This document shows, in pieces, positions 8,037-17,079 of a stretch of 54,199 nucleotides of DNA. How positions within the stretch are numbered: position 1 is the first letter of the stretch; every line of letters begins with the position of its first letter. Source of the stretch: an uncultured Prevotellaceae bacterium (GTDB lineage Bacteria; Bacteroidota; Bacteroidia; Bacteroidales; Bacteroidaceae); contig CACYNE010000043.1 in the NCBI GenBank assembly GCA_902775605.1, positions 1 to 54,199 on the forward strand, written 5' to 3'. The notes under the pieces were generated by a model, which was not told where the DNA came from, did no database searches, and saw only the letters and a list, made by a program, of their open reading frames with translations. The translations under genes were made by a program, and so were the position numbers.

Positions 8037-9942
8037 CATGAATATCCGCAGGTCGTTCTCGGCCAAGCTCAGTATCTGGATCCTGCTCCTCACCGTGCCA
8101 GTGTTTTTCTTCTCGGTGGGCATGTTCTTCCGTCGTTCACATCAGATGTTGCGCGAGGAAGCCGTAAGTCGTGCCAATGGTGTGCTCTATGCCTCGTTGC
8201 AGCACATCTCCCGCTATCTTGTCACAACTGAGACGGCTACCAATGCCTATGGCTGGATTGTCGAGAAATCAATGCATCCCGACTCTTTGCCTGTTCTTGC
8301 CGAGCGTTTGGTGCGCTTCAATCCCTATACGGATGGTTGTGCCATCAGTACCGAGCCTGGGCTCATGCCTCAGTATCCTAAGCGCTTCATGGTCTATTCT
8401 ATCCGTGGGGAGGGTGACTCCATCACGACTACTGTCGAGAAAGACTATAACTATTTCCGCAAGCAATGGTATATAATGCCCCACGACCAGCAAAAGTCGG
8501 GATGGGTGGTCTATTATGACGAGACCGATCAGTTGAATCTGGACATGAACGGCATGATAGCCACCTATAGCAAACCACTCTATGGGCCTGACAGCACGAT
8601 GGTGGGCGTCATCTCTACCGAGTTGTCGTTGCTGCACCTCTCAAAGATACTGGCAGAAGAGAAACCTTACCCGAATTCCTATTTCATCATGGTTGATGAG
8701 AAGGGACGCTATCTGGGTCATCCTGACTCCACACGACTCTTCAATAAGACCATCTTCAGCGTGGCTAGTGATCCGCAGGATCAGGCCGACCTCATTGCGA
8801 TGGGCTATGAGATGAGTAGGGGCTATCAGGGTGCCATGTCGGTGACCCTCTACGATAAGCCTTCGCTGGTGTGCTTCTGCCCTGTGCCTGGCACCTCGTG
8901 GAGCTTGGCCATCGTCTGTCCTGACGAAGACATCATGGCGGGCTATAACAAGTTTACCTATATGGTCATCACGCTCTTGACCATCGGTCTGCTCCTCATC
9001 GTCCTCTACTGTCATCAGATGGTGTCGCGCTCTCTACGTCCGCTTCGCGAACTGTTGGGCAAGACGCAGCAGATTGCCAAGGGCGATCTGGAGGTGGGCA
9101 TTGAGCGCAGCCAGCGTATCGACGATATAGGACATCTGCAAAACAGCTATGTCACCATGCTGGAATCGCTCAAGCACTATATGGACAGCGTGCGTGCTGC
9201 CAGCGAAAAAGCGCAGAACTATAACGTGGAACTGGAAGAGGCCACGAAACTGGTGGTTGAGGCTGACAAGCAGAAGACGGCCTTTATGCAGAACATGACG
9301 CATCAGGTGCGCACACCTCTTAATATTATCATGGGTTATGCGCAGATTCTCAACATGCCGAAATCAGATGCCGTCTCTGATGAGGAGATTAAAAGTCTGG
9401 CGGGTGCGATGGATTATAACTCGAAACTGCTTAACCGCCTGGTGTTGATGCTCTTCGACAGCTCTGACTCTGGCGTGTCGGAGACGGCCCAGTGTCAGAA
9501 GCATGAGTCTGTGCCGGCTAATGAGGCGATGAAGGAGATGGTGGATTATGTCATGGGGCTCAGTCCTAGCATTCATATCGCCTTCGAGACCGATGTGCCT
9601 GACGATTTTGTCATCAGAACCAACAAGAAGTACTTGCAATACAGTATGGCTGAGGTGCTGCTAAATGCCGTGAAATATTCCGACCGTCAGCATATCGTGG
9701 CTCGTGTCAATCGTACAGACACCACGATTCGCTTCATCATTGAGGATACAGGAAAGGGCATTGTCGAGACCGACCGCGAAAAGATCTTCAGGTTCTTTAC
9801 CAAGGTCGATGACTTCAGCGAAGGATTGGGATTGGGACTGCCCCTGACCATGCGCCATGCTCGCAACCTGGGTGGTAGCTTCACGCTCGACCCAGACTAT
9901 CACGATGGCTGCCGCTTCATCTTTGAGTTGCCTTTAGCTTGA
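8029..9942 (+). CDS. Membrane sensor histidine kinase, second copy
   Basis: A 637-residue paralogue of the 4611 kinase with the same architecture: TM1 about 13-33, Cache-like sensor ('PNSYFIMVDEKGRYLGHPD'), TM2 about 306-328, HAMP, coiled coil, H-box 'THQVRTPLNIIMGYAQIL' (His425), N-box 'EVLLNAVKYSDR', G1 'IEDTGKGIVETD' and G2 'GLGLGLPLTM'. All catalytic boxes are intact. The sensor domains of the two kinases differ more than the catalytic halves, which fits duplication followed by a change of ligand. No response regulator is adjacent. The next gene is a beta-galactosidase with its own promoter, so a carbohydrate link is possible but unproven. Confidence 0.87.
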   Translation: MNSMNIRRSFSAKLSIWILLLTVPVFFFSVGMFFRRSHQMLREEAVSRANGVLYASLQHISRYLVTTETATNAYGWIVEKSMHPDSLPVLAERLVRFNPYTDGCAISTEPGLMPQYPKRFMVYSIRGEGDSITTTVEKDYNYFRKQWYIMPHDQQKSGWVVYYDETDQLNLDMNGMIATYSKPLYGPDSTMVGVISTELSLLHLSKILAEEKPYPNSYFIMVDEKGRYLGHPDSTRLFNKTIFSVASDPQDQADLIAMGYEMSRGYQGAMSVTLYDKPSLVCFCPVPGTSWSLAIVCPDEDIMAGYNKFTYMVITLLTIGLLLIVLYCHQMVSRSLRPLRELLGKTQQIAKGDLEVGIERSQRIDDIGHLQNSYVTMLESLKHYMDSVRAASEKAQNYNVELEEATKLVVEADKQKTAFMQNMTHQVRTPLNIIMGYAQILNMPKSDAVSDEEIKSLAGAMDYNSKLLNRLVLMLFDSSDSGVSETAQCQKHESVPANEAMKEMVDYVMGLSPSIHIAFETDVPDDFVIRTNKKYLQYSMAEVLLNAVKYSDRQHIVARVNRTDTTIRFIIEDTGKGIVETDREKIFRFFTKVDDFSEGLGLGLPLTMRHARNLGGSFTLDPDYHDGCRFIFELPLA

Positions 9943-9985
9943 TAAAATAATCAACACATTTTGGTTGGTTTTCACAAAAAAGTAG

Positions 9986-9993
9986 TACCTTTG
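9986..9993 (+). promoter_or_regulatory. -7 element of the beta-galactosidase promoter
   Basis: TACCTTTG matches the -7 consensus. TTG at 9965-9967 (18 bp upstream) is the better -33 candidate, with TTTTG at 9960-9963 an alternative. Confidence 0.55.
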
Positions 9994-10025
9994 CAGGCAG
10001 TGACTAACTAACTCATTAAAACGAA

Positions 10026-12446
10026 GTGAAAAATTATCTGCTAACAACGGTGTTATGCTTGGGCAGTGCCTTGGCGTCAGCACAAAACAGACAAGAAGTA
10101 TTATTGCAGGACGATTGGCAGTTCTCGCGCGACAAGCAGTCGTGGGAGAAGGTCAGCGTGCCGCACGACTGGGCTATCAGCGGTCCTTTCGACAAAAAGT
10201 GGGACCTCCAGACGGTGGCTATTGTTCAGAATGGTGAGACGCAAGCCTCTGAGAAGAGTGGACGTAGTGGTTCGCTGCCTTGGATTGGCGAGGGTCACTA
10301 TCAGCGAAAATTCACGATTCCATCGAACTTTAAGGGTGCTGCCGAACTGGTGTTCGATGGGGCGATGAGTCAACCAACGGTCTTTGTGAATGGTCAGAAG
10401 GCTGGCTTCTGGGCCTATGGCTATAATACTTTCCGCATAGATATCACCAAGTTTGTGAAGCAAGGCGAAAATCTGTTGGAGGTTGACCTGAAAAACCAGG
10501 AGGAGAGTTCGCGCTGGTATCCTGGTGCAGGCATCTATCGCCCCGTAAAACTGGTGCTCATGCCAAAGATTCATTTCGATGAATGGAGCATCTGTGCTCG
10601 AACTCTTGATGTGAACTTACGGAAGGGTGTGGCCAATGTGGAAGTGGATGTCAACGTGGATAATGTTAAGGAGGCCGACCCCAGCATGCGGATGATTATT
10701 TCTTTAGTCGATGCAGGGGGACAGGTTGTAGCAGCAAGGTCGGTAGTCTCGTTTGGCGAAGGCTTTGTCAGTAGAACGCTTTCTGTGCCAAGTCCTCAGT
10801 TGTGGTCTCCAGAATCACCTTATTTATATACACTTACGGTCAGCCTGAGAAAAGACGGCAAGGATGTTGACGTGAAGTCGATAAAGACTGGTATCCGCAC
10901 TGTGCGCGTGTCGAAGGAAAAGGGTTTCCAACTCAATGGTGTGACACGCAAACTGAAGGGCGTCTGCCTGCATCATGACCTCGGACCCTTGGGTGCTGCT
11001 GTAAACAAGGCCGCCCTCATCCGCCAGATCAAGATTCTGAAGGACATGGGTTGCGATGCCATCCGTACGGCGCACAACATGCCAAGTCAATGGCAGATGG
11101 ATGTGTGCGACTCACTGGGTATGATGGTGATGGCAGAGAGTTTCGATATGTGGAATTATCCTAAGTGCAAGAACGGCTATGCCCAATTCTTTAAGGAGTG
11201 GGCTGATAAGGATATCACCAATCTCGTAAAGGCGAACCGCAACCACCCGTCTATCGTGATGTGGAGCATCGGCAACGAGATTCCTGAGCAGGGTAGTGAG
11301 GAGGGCCGACAGATAGCCATCCGCCTACAGGGACTCTGTCATAGTCTTGACCCCACACGTCCTGTGACACAGGGTATGGACCGCATCGACAATGCGATGG
11401 CCAGTGGATTTGCACAGGCTATGGAAGTGCCAGGCATGAACTATCGCCTGCACCGCTATCAGGCTGCTTACGACCGTTTGCAGCATGGCTTCCTGTTGGG
11501 CTCTGAAACGGCTTCTACGGTATCGTCGCGTGGTGTCTATTATTTCCCTGTGACACCTACCGACCATGGTGTTCATCCTGATGGTCAGTGCTCTGGCTAT
11601 GATGTGGAATGGTGCTCATGGAGCAACCTGCCCGATGATGACTGGGCTTGGCAGGATGACAAGGACTGGGTCATTGGCGAGTTTGTGTGGACGGGCTTTG
11701 ACTATCTGGGCGAGCCCACACCTTATGATGAGTATTGGCCTTCGCGCAGCAGTTACTTTGGCATCTGCGACTTGGCAGGTCTGCCCAAAGACCGCTATTA
11801 TCTCTATCGCTCGCACTGGAACAAGGACGAGCACACCATCCACCTGCTGCCGCATTGGTCATGGGGCAAGGAAAGGGTAGGAGAGGTGACGCCCGTCTAT
11901 TGCTATACTGATTATGATGAGGCTGAACTCTTTGTCAATGGCAAGAGTCAGGGCCGTATCAAGAAGAATCCCAAGGAGCGTCTCGACCGCTATCGCCTGC
12001 GATGGAACGAGGTGAAGTATGAGCCAGGCGAGGTGAAGGTTGTGGTTTATGATACCGAAGGCAAGGCTGCTGGTCAGCAGGTGATGAAGACGGCTGGTAA
12101 GCCTGCAGCTCTGAAAGCGGAGGTATGGACCCAACAGACCTCCAACCTCAAATCCGACGGCAACGACTTGGCTTATGTCACCGTGAGTCTGGTGGATAAG
12201 AATGGCACCTTGATTCCCGATGCCACCGACCAGCTTACGTTCGAGGTAAGCGGTGCCGGCACGTTCCGCGGCGTGTGCAATGGTGATGCCACCTCGTTGG
12301 AAGTGTTCACCCAGCCCACCATGAAACTCTTTGCTGGTCAACTGGTTGTGTTGGTGCAGGCAGGCAAAGAAAAAGGCCAGCTAACGCTTGTGGTCAAAGA
12401 CCAGCAGCGCAAGCTGACCAAGAAGGTTGTCATTCCTGTTATATAG
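10026..12446 (+). CDS. GH2 beta-galactosidase, exported
   Basis: An 806-residue glycoside hydrolase family 2 protein starting at GTG, with a signal peptide (residues 1-19, ending SASAQ). The N-terminal sugar-binding domain carries 'VSVPHDWAISGPF', then an Ig-like domain, then the TIM barrel with 'GVCLHHDLGPLGAA' and 'DAIRTAHNMPS'. The acid/base is in 'MWSIGNEIPE' (Glu418) and the nucleophile in 'LGSETAST' (Glu494). A C-terminal beta region (about 610-806) contains 'YTDYDEAELFVNGKSQGR', as in Bacteroidetes GH2 enzymes. Predicted to release beta-linked galactose (possibly another hexose or uronate) from oligosaccharides in the periplasm. It follows the sensor kinases but has its own promoter. 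The exact substrate cannot be fixed from sequence. Confidence 0.88.
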   Translation: MKNYLLTTVLCLGSALASAQNRQEVLLQDDWQFSRDKQSWEKVSVPHDWAISGPFDKKWDLQTVAIVQNGETQASEKSGRSGSLPWIGEGHYQRKFTIPSNFKGAAELVFDGAMSQPTVFVNGQKAGFWAYGYNTFRIDITKFVKQGENLLEVDLKNQEESSRWYPGAGIYRPVKLVLMPKIHFDEWSICARTLDVNLRKGVANVEVDVNVDNVKEADPSMRMIISLVDAGGQVVAARSVVSFGEGFVSRTLSVPSPQLWSPESPYLYTLTVSLRKDGKDVDVKSIKTGIRTVRVSKEKGFQLNGVTRKLKGVCLHHDLGPLGAAVNKAALIRQIKILKDMGCDAIRTAHNMPSQWQMDVCDSLGMMVMAESFDMWNYPKCKNGYAQFFKEWADKDITNLVKANRNHPSIVMWSIGNEIPEQGSEEGRQIAIRLQGLCHSLDPTRPVTQGMDRIDNAMASGFAQAMEVPGMNYRLHRYQAAYDRLQHGFLLGSETASTVSSRGVYYFPVTPTDHGVHPDGQCSGYDVEWCSWSNLPDDDWAWQDDKDWVIGEFVWTGFDYLGEPTPYDEYWPSRSSYFGICDLAGLPKDRYYLYRSHWNKDEHTIHLLPHWSWGKERVGEVTPVYCYTDYDEAELFVNGKSQGRIKKNPKERLDRYRLRWNEVKYEPGEVKVVVYDTEGKAAGQQVMKTAGKPAALKAEVWTQQTSNLKSDGNDLAYVTVSLVDKNGTLIPDATDQLTFEVSGAGTFRGVCNGDATSLEVFTQPTMKLFAGQLVVLVQAGKEKGQLTLVVKDQQRKLTKKVVIPVI

Positions 12447-12487
12447 GTCCTATAAGTCTTATGGGTCTTATAGGTCCTATAGGACTT
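12443..12487. repeat. Five tandem 9-bp units between convergent genes
   Basis: Units: ATAGGTCCT, ATAAGTCTT, ATGGGTCTT, ATAGGTCCT, ATAGGACTT. They fill the whole gap from the beta-galactosidase stop to the upp stop codon. Being rich in complementary AAGTC/GACTT and AGGAC/GTCCT steps, they could also form a weak hairpin. Confidence 0.75.
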
Positions 12488-13142
12488 ATAGCTTCTCGCC
12501 GTAGCAGAGATCGCCACAGTCGCCAAAGCCAGGCACGATGTACTTATGCTCGTTCATGCCAGGGTCGATGGCGGCGCACCAAAGAGTGGTGTCCTCTGCT
12601 ACGCTGTTTTTCAGCATCTCAACACCCTCGGGGGTACCAATCACGCTGGCGATATGTACCTGATGAGGCTTGCCTGTCTTCATCAGAGCCTCGTAGGCTG
12701 CTGCCATCGAGCCGCCTGTAGCCAGCATGGGGTCAACAATGATGACGGTCTTGCCCTTAACGCTGGGAGAAGCCATATATTCAGTGTGGATGCCCACCTC
12801 TGTATGCTCGCGGTTGGTGTACATGCGGAAGGCCGATACGAAGCCGTTCTCAGCGTGGTCGAACACGCGCAAAAAGCCCTCGTGGAAAGGCAGGCCGGCA
12901 CGCAGCACGGTGGCCAGTAGTATCTCGTCCTTCATCATGGGGATGTCGATAGTGCCCAGTGGGGTGGTCACAGTCTTCGGCTTATAGGTCAGGGTCTTCG
13001 AAATCTCGTAGGCCATCATCTCGCCGATACGCTCAATGTTGTTACGGAACAACAAACGGTTTTTCTGATAACTCTTGTCGCGAATCTCAGCCATGAAATG
13101 ATTGATGACCGAGTTCTGTTCTGAGAAATTAATGACTTTCAT
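12486..13142 (-). CDS. upp: Uracil phosphoribosyltransferase
   Basis: A 218-residue enzyme converting uracil and PRPP to UMP in pyrimidine salvage, cytosolic. The PRPP-binding loop 'VDPMLATGGS' is at residues 137-145 and the uracil-binding signature 'YIVPGFGDCGDLCYG' at 201-215, right at the C-terminus as in the family. Length is normal (about 210-220). I start at the Met at 13142 (MKVINFSEQN) because the longer ORF adds 22 residues that cross the -7 element. It converges on the beta-galactosidase and diverges from pckA. Confidence 0.95.
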   Translation of the reverse strand: MKVINFSEQNSVINHFMAEIRDKSYQKNRLLFRNNIERIGEMMAYEISKTLTYKPKTVTTPLGTIDIPMMKDEILLATVLRAGLPFHEGFLRVFDHAENGFVSAFRMYTNREHTEVGIHTEYMASPSVKGKTVIIVDPMLATGGSMAAAYEALMKTGKPHQVHIASVIGTPEGVEMLKNSVAEDTTLWCAAIDPGMNEHKYIVPGFGDCGDLCYGEKL

Positions 13143-13162
13143 AAATAATAGATTTTTGCTTG

Positions 13163-13170
13163 CAAAGGTA
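13163..13170 (-). promoter_or_regulatory. -7 element of upp
   Basis: On the minus strand this reads TACCTTTG, 21 bp before the upp ATG. I see no good -33 match 19-21 bp upstream. Confidence 0.5.
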
Positions 13171-13255
13171 AGAATTATTTTGAGATAATTGTAAACTGCG
13201 GGTTGCAAATCAATCTAAGCAGAGCGTGTTTTGAGATACTTTAACATAAAAAAGG

Positions 13256-13271
13256 TTTGTGCGCGCACAAA
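13256..13271. promoter_or_regulatory. 16-bp perfect palindrome upstream of pckA
   Basis: TTTGTGCG followed by its exact reverse complement CGCACAAA. The centre lies about 60 bp before the expected pckA transcription start (the -7 box is 13310-13317), a usual activator position. The half-site TGTG resembles CRP-family half-sites, but the spacing is shorter. Candidate operator for pckA; a role for upp on the other side is less likely. Confidence 0.5.
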
Positions 13272-13309
13272 TAATTCTTATTCTTAAGCCTTATTTCTTA
13301 AATTCTTCG

Positions 13310-13317
13310 TACCTTTG
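13310..13317 (+). promoter_or_regulatory. -7 element of pckA
   Basis: TACCTTTG followed by a leader of about 46 nt. No clear TTG lies 19-21 bp upstream, which fits an activator-dependent promoter. Confidence 0.6.
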
Positions 13318-13369
13318 CACCCGTTAAAATAGACGAAAGTATCAATTTTTAAATAAACAATAAAGTACA

Positions 13370-14977
13370 ATGGCAAAGTTAGATTTGACACAGTATGGCA
13401 TCACCGGTTCTACCGTGATTGCTCACAATCCGTCGTATGAGTTCCTCTTTGAGGAAGAAACCAAGGCTACTGGTTTTGACAAGGGTCAGAACACCGAGCT
13501 GAACGCTGTAAACGTGATGACTGGTATCTATACCGGCCGCTCTCCTAAGGATAAGTACATCGTGAAGGATGCACAGAGCGAGGATAAGGTGTGGTGGACT
13601 TCTGAGGAGTACAAGAACGATAACCACCCCATGTCTGAGGATGTTTGGGCTAAGGTAAAGGAAATCGCTATCAAGGAGCTCTGCAACAAGGACCTGTATG
13701 TTGTTGACGCTTTCTGTGGTGCTAACGCTGCTACACGTCTGCGCGTTCGTTTCATCGTTGAGGTAGCATGGCAGGCACACTTCGTTAAGAACATGTTCAT
13801 CCAGCCCACCGCTGAGGAACTGGAGACCTTCGAGCCTAACTTCGTTATCTATAACGCCTCTAAGGCAAAGGTTGAGAACTACAAGGAGCTGGGTCTGAAC
13901 TCAGAGACTTGCGTAGCCTTCAACACTACCAGCCGCGAGCAGTGCATCATCAACACTTGGTACGGTGGTGAGATGAAGAAGGGTATGTTCTCAATGCAGA
14001 ACTACTACCTCCCCCTGCAGGGTATCGCTTCTATGCACTGCTCTGCTAACACCGACATGGAGGGTAAGAACACCGCTATCTTCTTCGGTCTGTCTGGTAC
14101 AGGTAAGACCACTCTGTCAACCGATCCTAAGCGTCTCCTCATCGGTGATGACGAGCACGGATGGGACGACGAGGGTGTGTTCAACCTCGAGGGTGGCTGC
14201 TACGCTAAGGTTATCAACCTCGACAAGGAGAGCGAGCCCGATATCTACAACGCTATCCGTCGCAATGCTCTGCTCGAGAACGTGACTGTAGCTGAGGATG
14301 GTAAGATCGACTTCGCTGACAAGAGCGTAACCGAGAACACCCGCGTATCATATCCTATCGATCACATCGAGAAGATTGCTCAGAAGGTTAACGGCAAGAG
14401 CGCTGGTCCTGACGCTAAGAACGTTATCTTCCTTTCTGCTGACGCATTCGGCGTACTGCCTCCCGTATCTATCCTGACTCCTGAGCAGACCAAGTACTAC
14501 TTCCTGTCTGGTTTCACAGCTAAGTTGGCTGGTACAGAGCGCGGCATCACTGAGCCCACTCCCACCTTCTCTGCTTGCTTCGGTCAGGCCTTCCTCGAGC
14601 TGCACCCCACTAAGTATGCTGAGGAGCTCGTTAAGAAGATGGAGAAGAGCGGTGCTAAGGCATACCTCGTAAACACTGGTTGGAACGGTACTGGCAAGCG
14701 TATCTCGATCCGCGACACCCGTGGTATCATTGATGCCATCCTGGGCGGCGCCATCCTGAACGCTCCTACCAAGAAGATTCCTTTCTTCGATTTCGAGGTT
14801 CCCACACAGCTTGAGGGCGTTGACACCAACATCCTGGATCCCCGCGACACTTATGCAAATGCTGCTGAGTGGGAGGAGAAGGCCAAGGATCTGGCTGCTC
14901 GCTTCATCAAGAACTTCAAGAAGTACGAGGGCAACGAGGCCGGTAAGGCACTCGTAGCTGCAGGCCCCAAATTGTAA
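13370..14977 (+). CDS. pckA: Phosphoenolpyruvate carboxykinase (ATP)
   Basis: A 535-residue cytosolic enzyme interconverting oxaloacetate and PEP with ATP/ADP. Visible hallmarks: '[11 protein letters not shown]' (about 52-62), the P-loop '[11 protein letters not shown]' with Lys246, the metal site 'GDDEHGWDD' and the ATP-grasping '[11 protein letters not shown]'. In Prevotella and other succinate producers it runs toward CO2 fixation into oxaloacetate. Codon use is strongly biased (GCT, GGT, AAG, AAC, CTG), more than in the neighbours, consistent with very high expression. Flanked by its own promoter, a palindrome near -60 and a terminator downstream. Confidence 0.97.
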   Translation: MAKLDLTQYGITGSTVIAHNPSYEFLFEEETKATGFDKGQNTELNAVNVMTGIYTGRSPKDKYIVKDAQSEDKVWWTSEEYKNDNHPMSEDVWAKVKEIAIKELCNKDLYVVDAFCGANAATRLRVRFIVEVAWQAHFVKNMFIQPTAEELETFEPNFVIYNASKAKVENYKELGLNSETCVAFNTTSREQCIINTWYGGEMKKGMFSMQNYYLPLQGIASMHCSANTDMEGKNTAIFFGLSGTGKTTLSTDPKRLLIGDDEHGWDDEGVFNLEGGCYAKVINLDKESEPDIYNAIRRNALLENVTVAEDGKIDFADKSVTENTRVSYPIDHIEKIAQKVNGKSAGPDAKNVIFLSADAFGVLPPVSILTPEQTKYYFLSGFTAKLAGTERGITEPTPTFSACFGQAFLELHPTKYAEELVKKMEKSGAKAYLVNTGWNGTGKRISIRDTRGIIDAILGGAILNAPTKKIPFFDFEVPTQLEGVDTNILDPRDTYANAAEWEEKAKDLAARFIKNFKKYEGNEAGKALVAAGPKL

Positions 14978-14996
14978 TTGGTGCCGGAAGCAACTT

Positions 14997-15012
14997 CCCC
15001 TTCGGGGGATTT
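14997..15012 (+). terminator. UUCG-loop hairpin after pckA
   Basis: CCCC-TTCG-GGGG followed by GATTTT, 20 bp after the pckA stop. A short but very stable tetraloop hairpin; it may terminate or protect the pckA transcript. Confidence 0.45.
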
Positions 15013-15058
15013 TGCAGGTCCTAAGCTCTAAGCTTTAGGTCCCGATATAAAAAGTAAA

Positions 15059-15096
15059 CAGGCATCTACACCCAGTTGTGCAGATGCCTGTTTTTG
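15059..15096 (+). terminator. Rho-independent terminator after pckA
   Basis: Stem CAGGCATCT (15059-15067) with AGATGCCTG (15082-15090), extended inward by CAC/GTG across one mismatch, followed by TTTTTG. The DUF3667-like gene starts just after it. Confidence 0.85.
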
Positions 15097-15117
15097 TTTT
15101 TACTAACCTATCAATCA

Positions 15118-16071
15118 ATGAATCTGAAGGAGAAATATAGTCAGTTTAAGACTTGGCAGAAGAAATCCTACCAGGTGAAACCTCTCTCGGTGGAGGAACA
15201 TACCTGCGCCACATGTGGCACGAAGTATCAGGGCAACTATTGCCCCCGTTGTGGACAGTCGGCCGTCGTAGGACGCTATTCGCTGAAGACCGCCTTGTTG
15301 CTGTTTCTTGATGTGTGGGGCTTGGGTAATCGTAGCATGTTCCGCACCATTCGCGACCTGTTGTTGCGTCCTGGCTATATGATTCGCGACTATCTGAGTG
15401 GCATGCAGATGGCCTACTTCCCACCGTTTAAGATGTTCTTCCTTCTGATTACCTTTTCTATTCTGGTGGAAAGTGGCTTAAATATAAAAGGTGAGAATCG
15501 CCTTGCTCAGGTGACAGAAACTTTTGGCACGGACACAGAAGAAGATGACCTCCAAGCGTCTCAAGAAGATGGTCTCCAGGCGTCTCAAGAAGATGACCTC
15601 CAGGCGTCTCAAGAAGATGCTGCAAATATGACTGCTGAAAAGCAGAAAAAGGAAAAGGAGATGCAAGAGGCGTTTGTTAAAGGTTTTACCTCTGCTGTCA
15701 TCTTTATGAATGATCATCAAACAATCTTAATGTTAATATGGCTGTTGGTGATTTCTTTACCTCTTTATTTATTCTTTAGACATTGTCCTGCTGTGCCAGA
15801 TTTCAGATATCCAGAATTCTTTGTGGCGACGGTTTATGTCAATAATCTGACCGTCTTTGTTTCCATGGTACTGGATTTTTTCTGTATCGACCAGATGGTT
15901 GAGATCTTTGCCTCTTTTGTCTTCTCTATCATTGCTTTGAAACAGCTCTCAGCATATTCCTACACCCGTACCTTTTTCTGCATCGTTGTCTCGTTTGCTT
16001 GTCCGATTATCATAGCCATCGCTGGTGTCATATTCTATGGCATTTATATTGGCATCACGTCTGCCATGTAA
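15118..16071 (+). CDS. DUF3667-like zinc-ribbon membrane protein
   Basis: A 317-residue protein. The N-terminus holds a zinc ribbon, 'CATCGTKYQGNYCPRCGQ' (two CxxC pairs), then 'LGNRSMFRTIRDLLLRPGYMIRDYLSGMQMAYFPP' in pieces characteristic of DUF3667, then about four to five membrane segments (roughly 107-125, 205-225, 236-275, 290-315). Function unknown; it sits in the inner membrane. Between TM1 and TM2 there is a low-complexity acidic loop made of three 8-residue repeats (DDLQASQE). I chose the Met at 15118 because the longer start (15076) lies inside the terminator and lacks family similarity. Confidence 0.75.
   Translation: MNLKEKYSQFKTWQKKSYQVKPLSVEEHTCATCGTKYQGNYCPRCGQSAVVGRYSLKTALLLFLDVWGLGNRSMFRTIRDLLLRPGYMIRDYLSGMQMAYFPPFKMFFLLITFSILVESGLNIKGENRLAQVTETFGTDTEEDDLQASQEDGLQASQEDDLQASQEDAANMTAEKQKKEKEMQEAFVKGFTSAVIFMNDHQTILMLIWLLVISLPLYLFFRHCPAVPDFRYPEFFVATVYVNNLTVFVSMVLDFFCIDQMVEIFASFVFSIIALKQLSAYSYTRTFFCIVVSFACPIIIAIAGVIFYGIYIGITSAM
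15544..15615 (+). repeat. Three 24-bp tandem repeats inside the DUF3667-like gene
   Basis: Each unit encodes D(D/G)LQASQE; the copies differ by one to three bases. The period is a multiple of three, so copy-number change keeps the frame. Confidence 0.9.
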
Positions 16072-16144
16072 TGTAAATTATTGTTTCATTTCTAAAATTA
16101 ATAGTTAAAATGTGGATAGGGGCGTGATTTTGTCTTCCGAAAAA

Positions 16145-16175
16145 TTGTGAGAGTCAGTTTTTTTCTTTTTCTTTG
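16145..16175 (+). promoter_or_regulatory. Probable promoter of the GLPGLI cluster
   Basis: TTG at 16145-16147, a 20-bp spacer and TTTCTTTG at 16168-16175 (one mismatch to TAnnTTTG). The first GLPGLI start follows at 16201. Confidence 0.5.
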
Positions 16176-16200
16176 CAGTCGGAATCAATGACAAAAACCG

Positions 16201-17055
16201 ATGAAAAAGTTCCTAACCATTAAGTTGCTTTTTGTGGCCATCGCTCTTTTAGCTGGCGTGCAGACTCATGCACAAGAAGAAGTGATAGACACAACACAGT
16301 TCGTGGTCGTTTACGACTATCAATGCACCACGCAGAACGACGCGGGAGAGCCTATCGTGGATGCGATGGAAGTCGTGGTGCAGGTGGGACGAACGATGAC
16401 GAAGTCCATGCCTTGGTCGCAATCGTCGTTGAAGGAGCCGTCATTAGAAGCCGATGGAAAATTCTATCAGGAGACTTATCTGCACATGCCAACGGTATGG
16501 ACGGGATGGCCAGAAGGACAGACAACCTCGCGCGAAATGATCTTTCCTTATGATTTCGAGGGCAAAGAGACAACGCCAGAGATACAATGGACGCTGAGTG
16601 ATGACACCCTTCGCGTGGGTGATTATCTGTGTCAGAAGGCTACGACCACCTTCCGCGGACTCACTTGGCAGGTGTATTATACCGAAGAGATTCCCTCGTC
16701 GGCAGGACCTTGGCGCCTGCGTGGACTGCCTGGCCTGATTGTCAGGGCAGAGAGCGGTGCACACACCTTCGTCCTGACACAGGTGCTTCAGCAGTTAGAG
16801 CCAATCACCTACAAGCCCAACCCTGAGGCTCGTCAACTCAGTTATAAGAAGTTGCTGAAGTATCGCCTTGATACCTATTGCAATAAGCAGTATGCCAAGA
16901 ACCCCAACTATTATCTGCCCGAGTTCAACGAGCTGATAAAGAGTTTCCCCAATGCACAATTAACGGTATTGAAACAGTATGATGCCGTCTTCCTCGACTG
17001 GCGCCCCATGTTGACGAAGGGCCACGTCTATCAGCCATTAGAACTAAAGTATTAA
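16201..17055 (+). CDS. GLPGLI family protein 1
   Basis: A 284-residue exported protein with a signal peptide (1-24, ending HAQ). It carries the family-defining 'SAGPWRLRGLPGLIV' with GLPGLI at about 175-180, preceded by 'TWQVYYTEEIPSS'. Members are known from Bacteroidetes, usually beside TonB receptors, with undefined molecular function; a periplasmic or outer-membrane-associated role is likely. The C-terminus 'GHVYQPLELKY' matches the other copies in this cluster. First gene of a plus-strand run of eight loci to 24799. Confidence 0.88.
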   Translation: MKKFLTIKLLFVAIALLAGVQTHAQEEVIDTTQFVVVYDYQCTTQNDAGEPIVDAMEVVVQVGRTMTKSMPWSQSSLKEPSLEADGKFYQETYLHMPTVWTGWPEGQTTSREMIFPYDFEGKETTPEIQWTLSDDTLRVGDYLCQKATTTFRGLTWQVYYTEEIPSSAGPWRLRGLPGLIVRAESGAHTFVLTQVLQQLEPITYKPNPEARQLSYKKLLKYRLDTYCNKQYAKNPNYYLPEFNELIKSFPNAQLTVLKQYDAVFLDWRPMLTKGHVYQPLELKY

Positions 17056-17079
17056 TAATCAAACACTTCTAAAGGTAAA

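Noticed and set aside
3125-9942. Methyl-accepting chemotaxis proteins for the short HAMP proteins
   Set aside because: No MCP signalling hairpin; the C-terminus aligns with the H-box region of the adjacent kinases.
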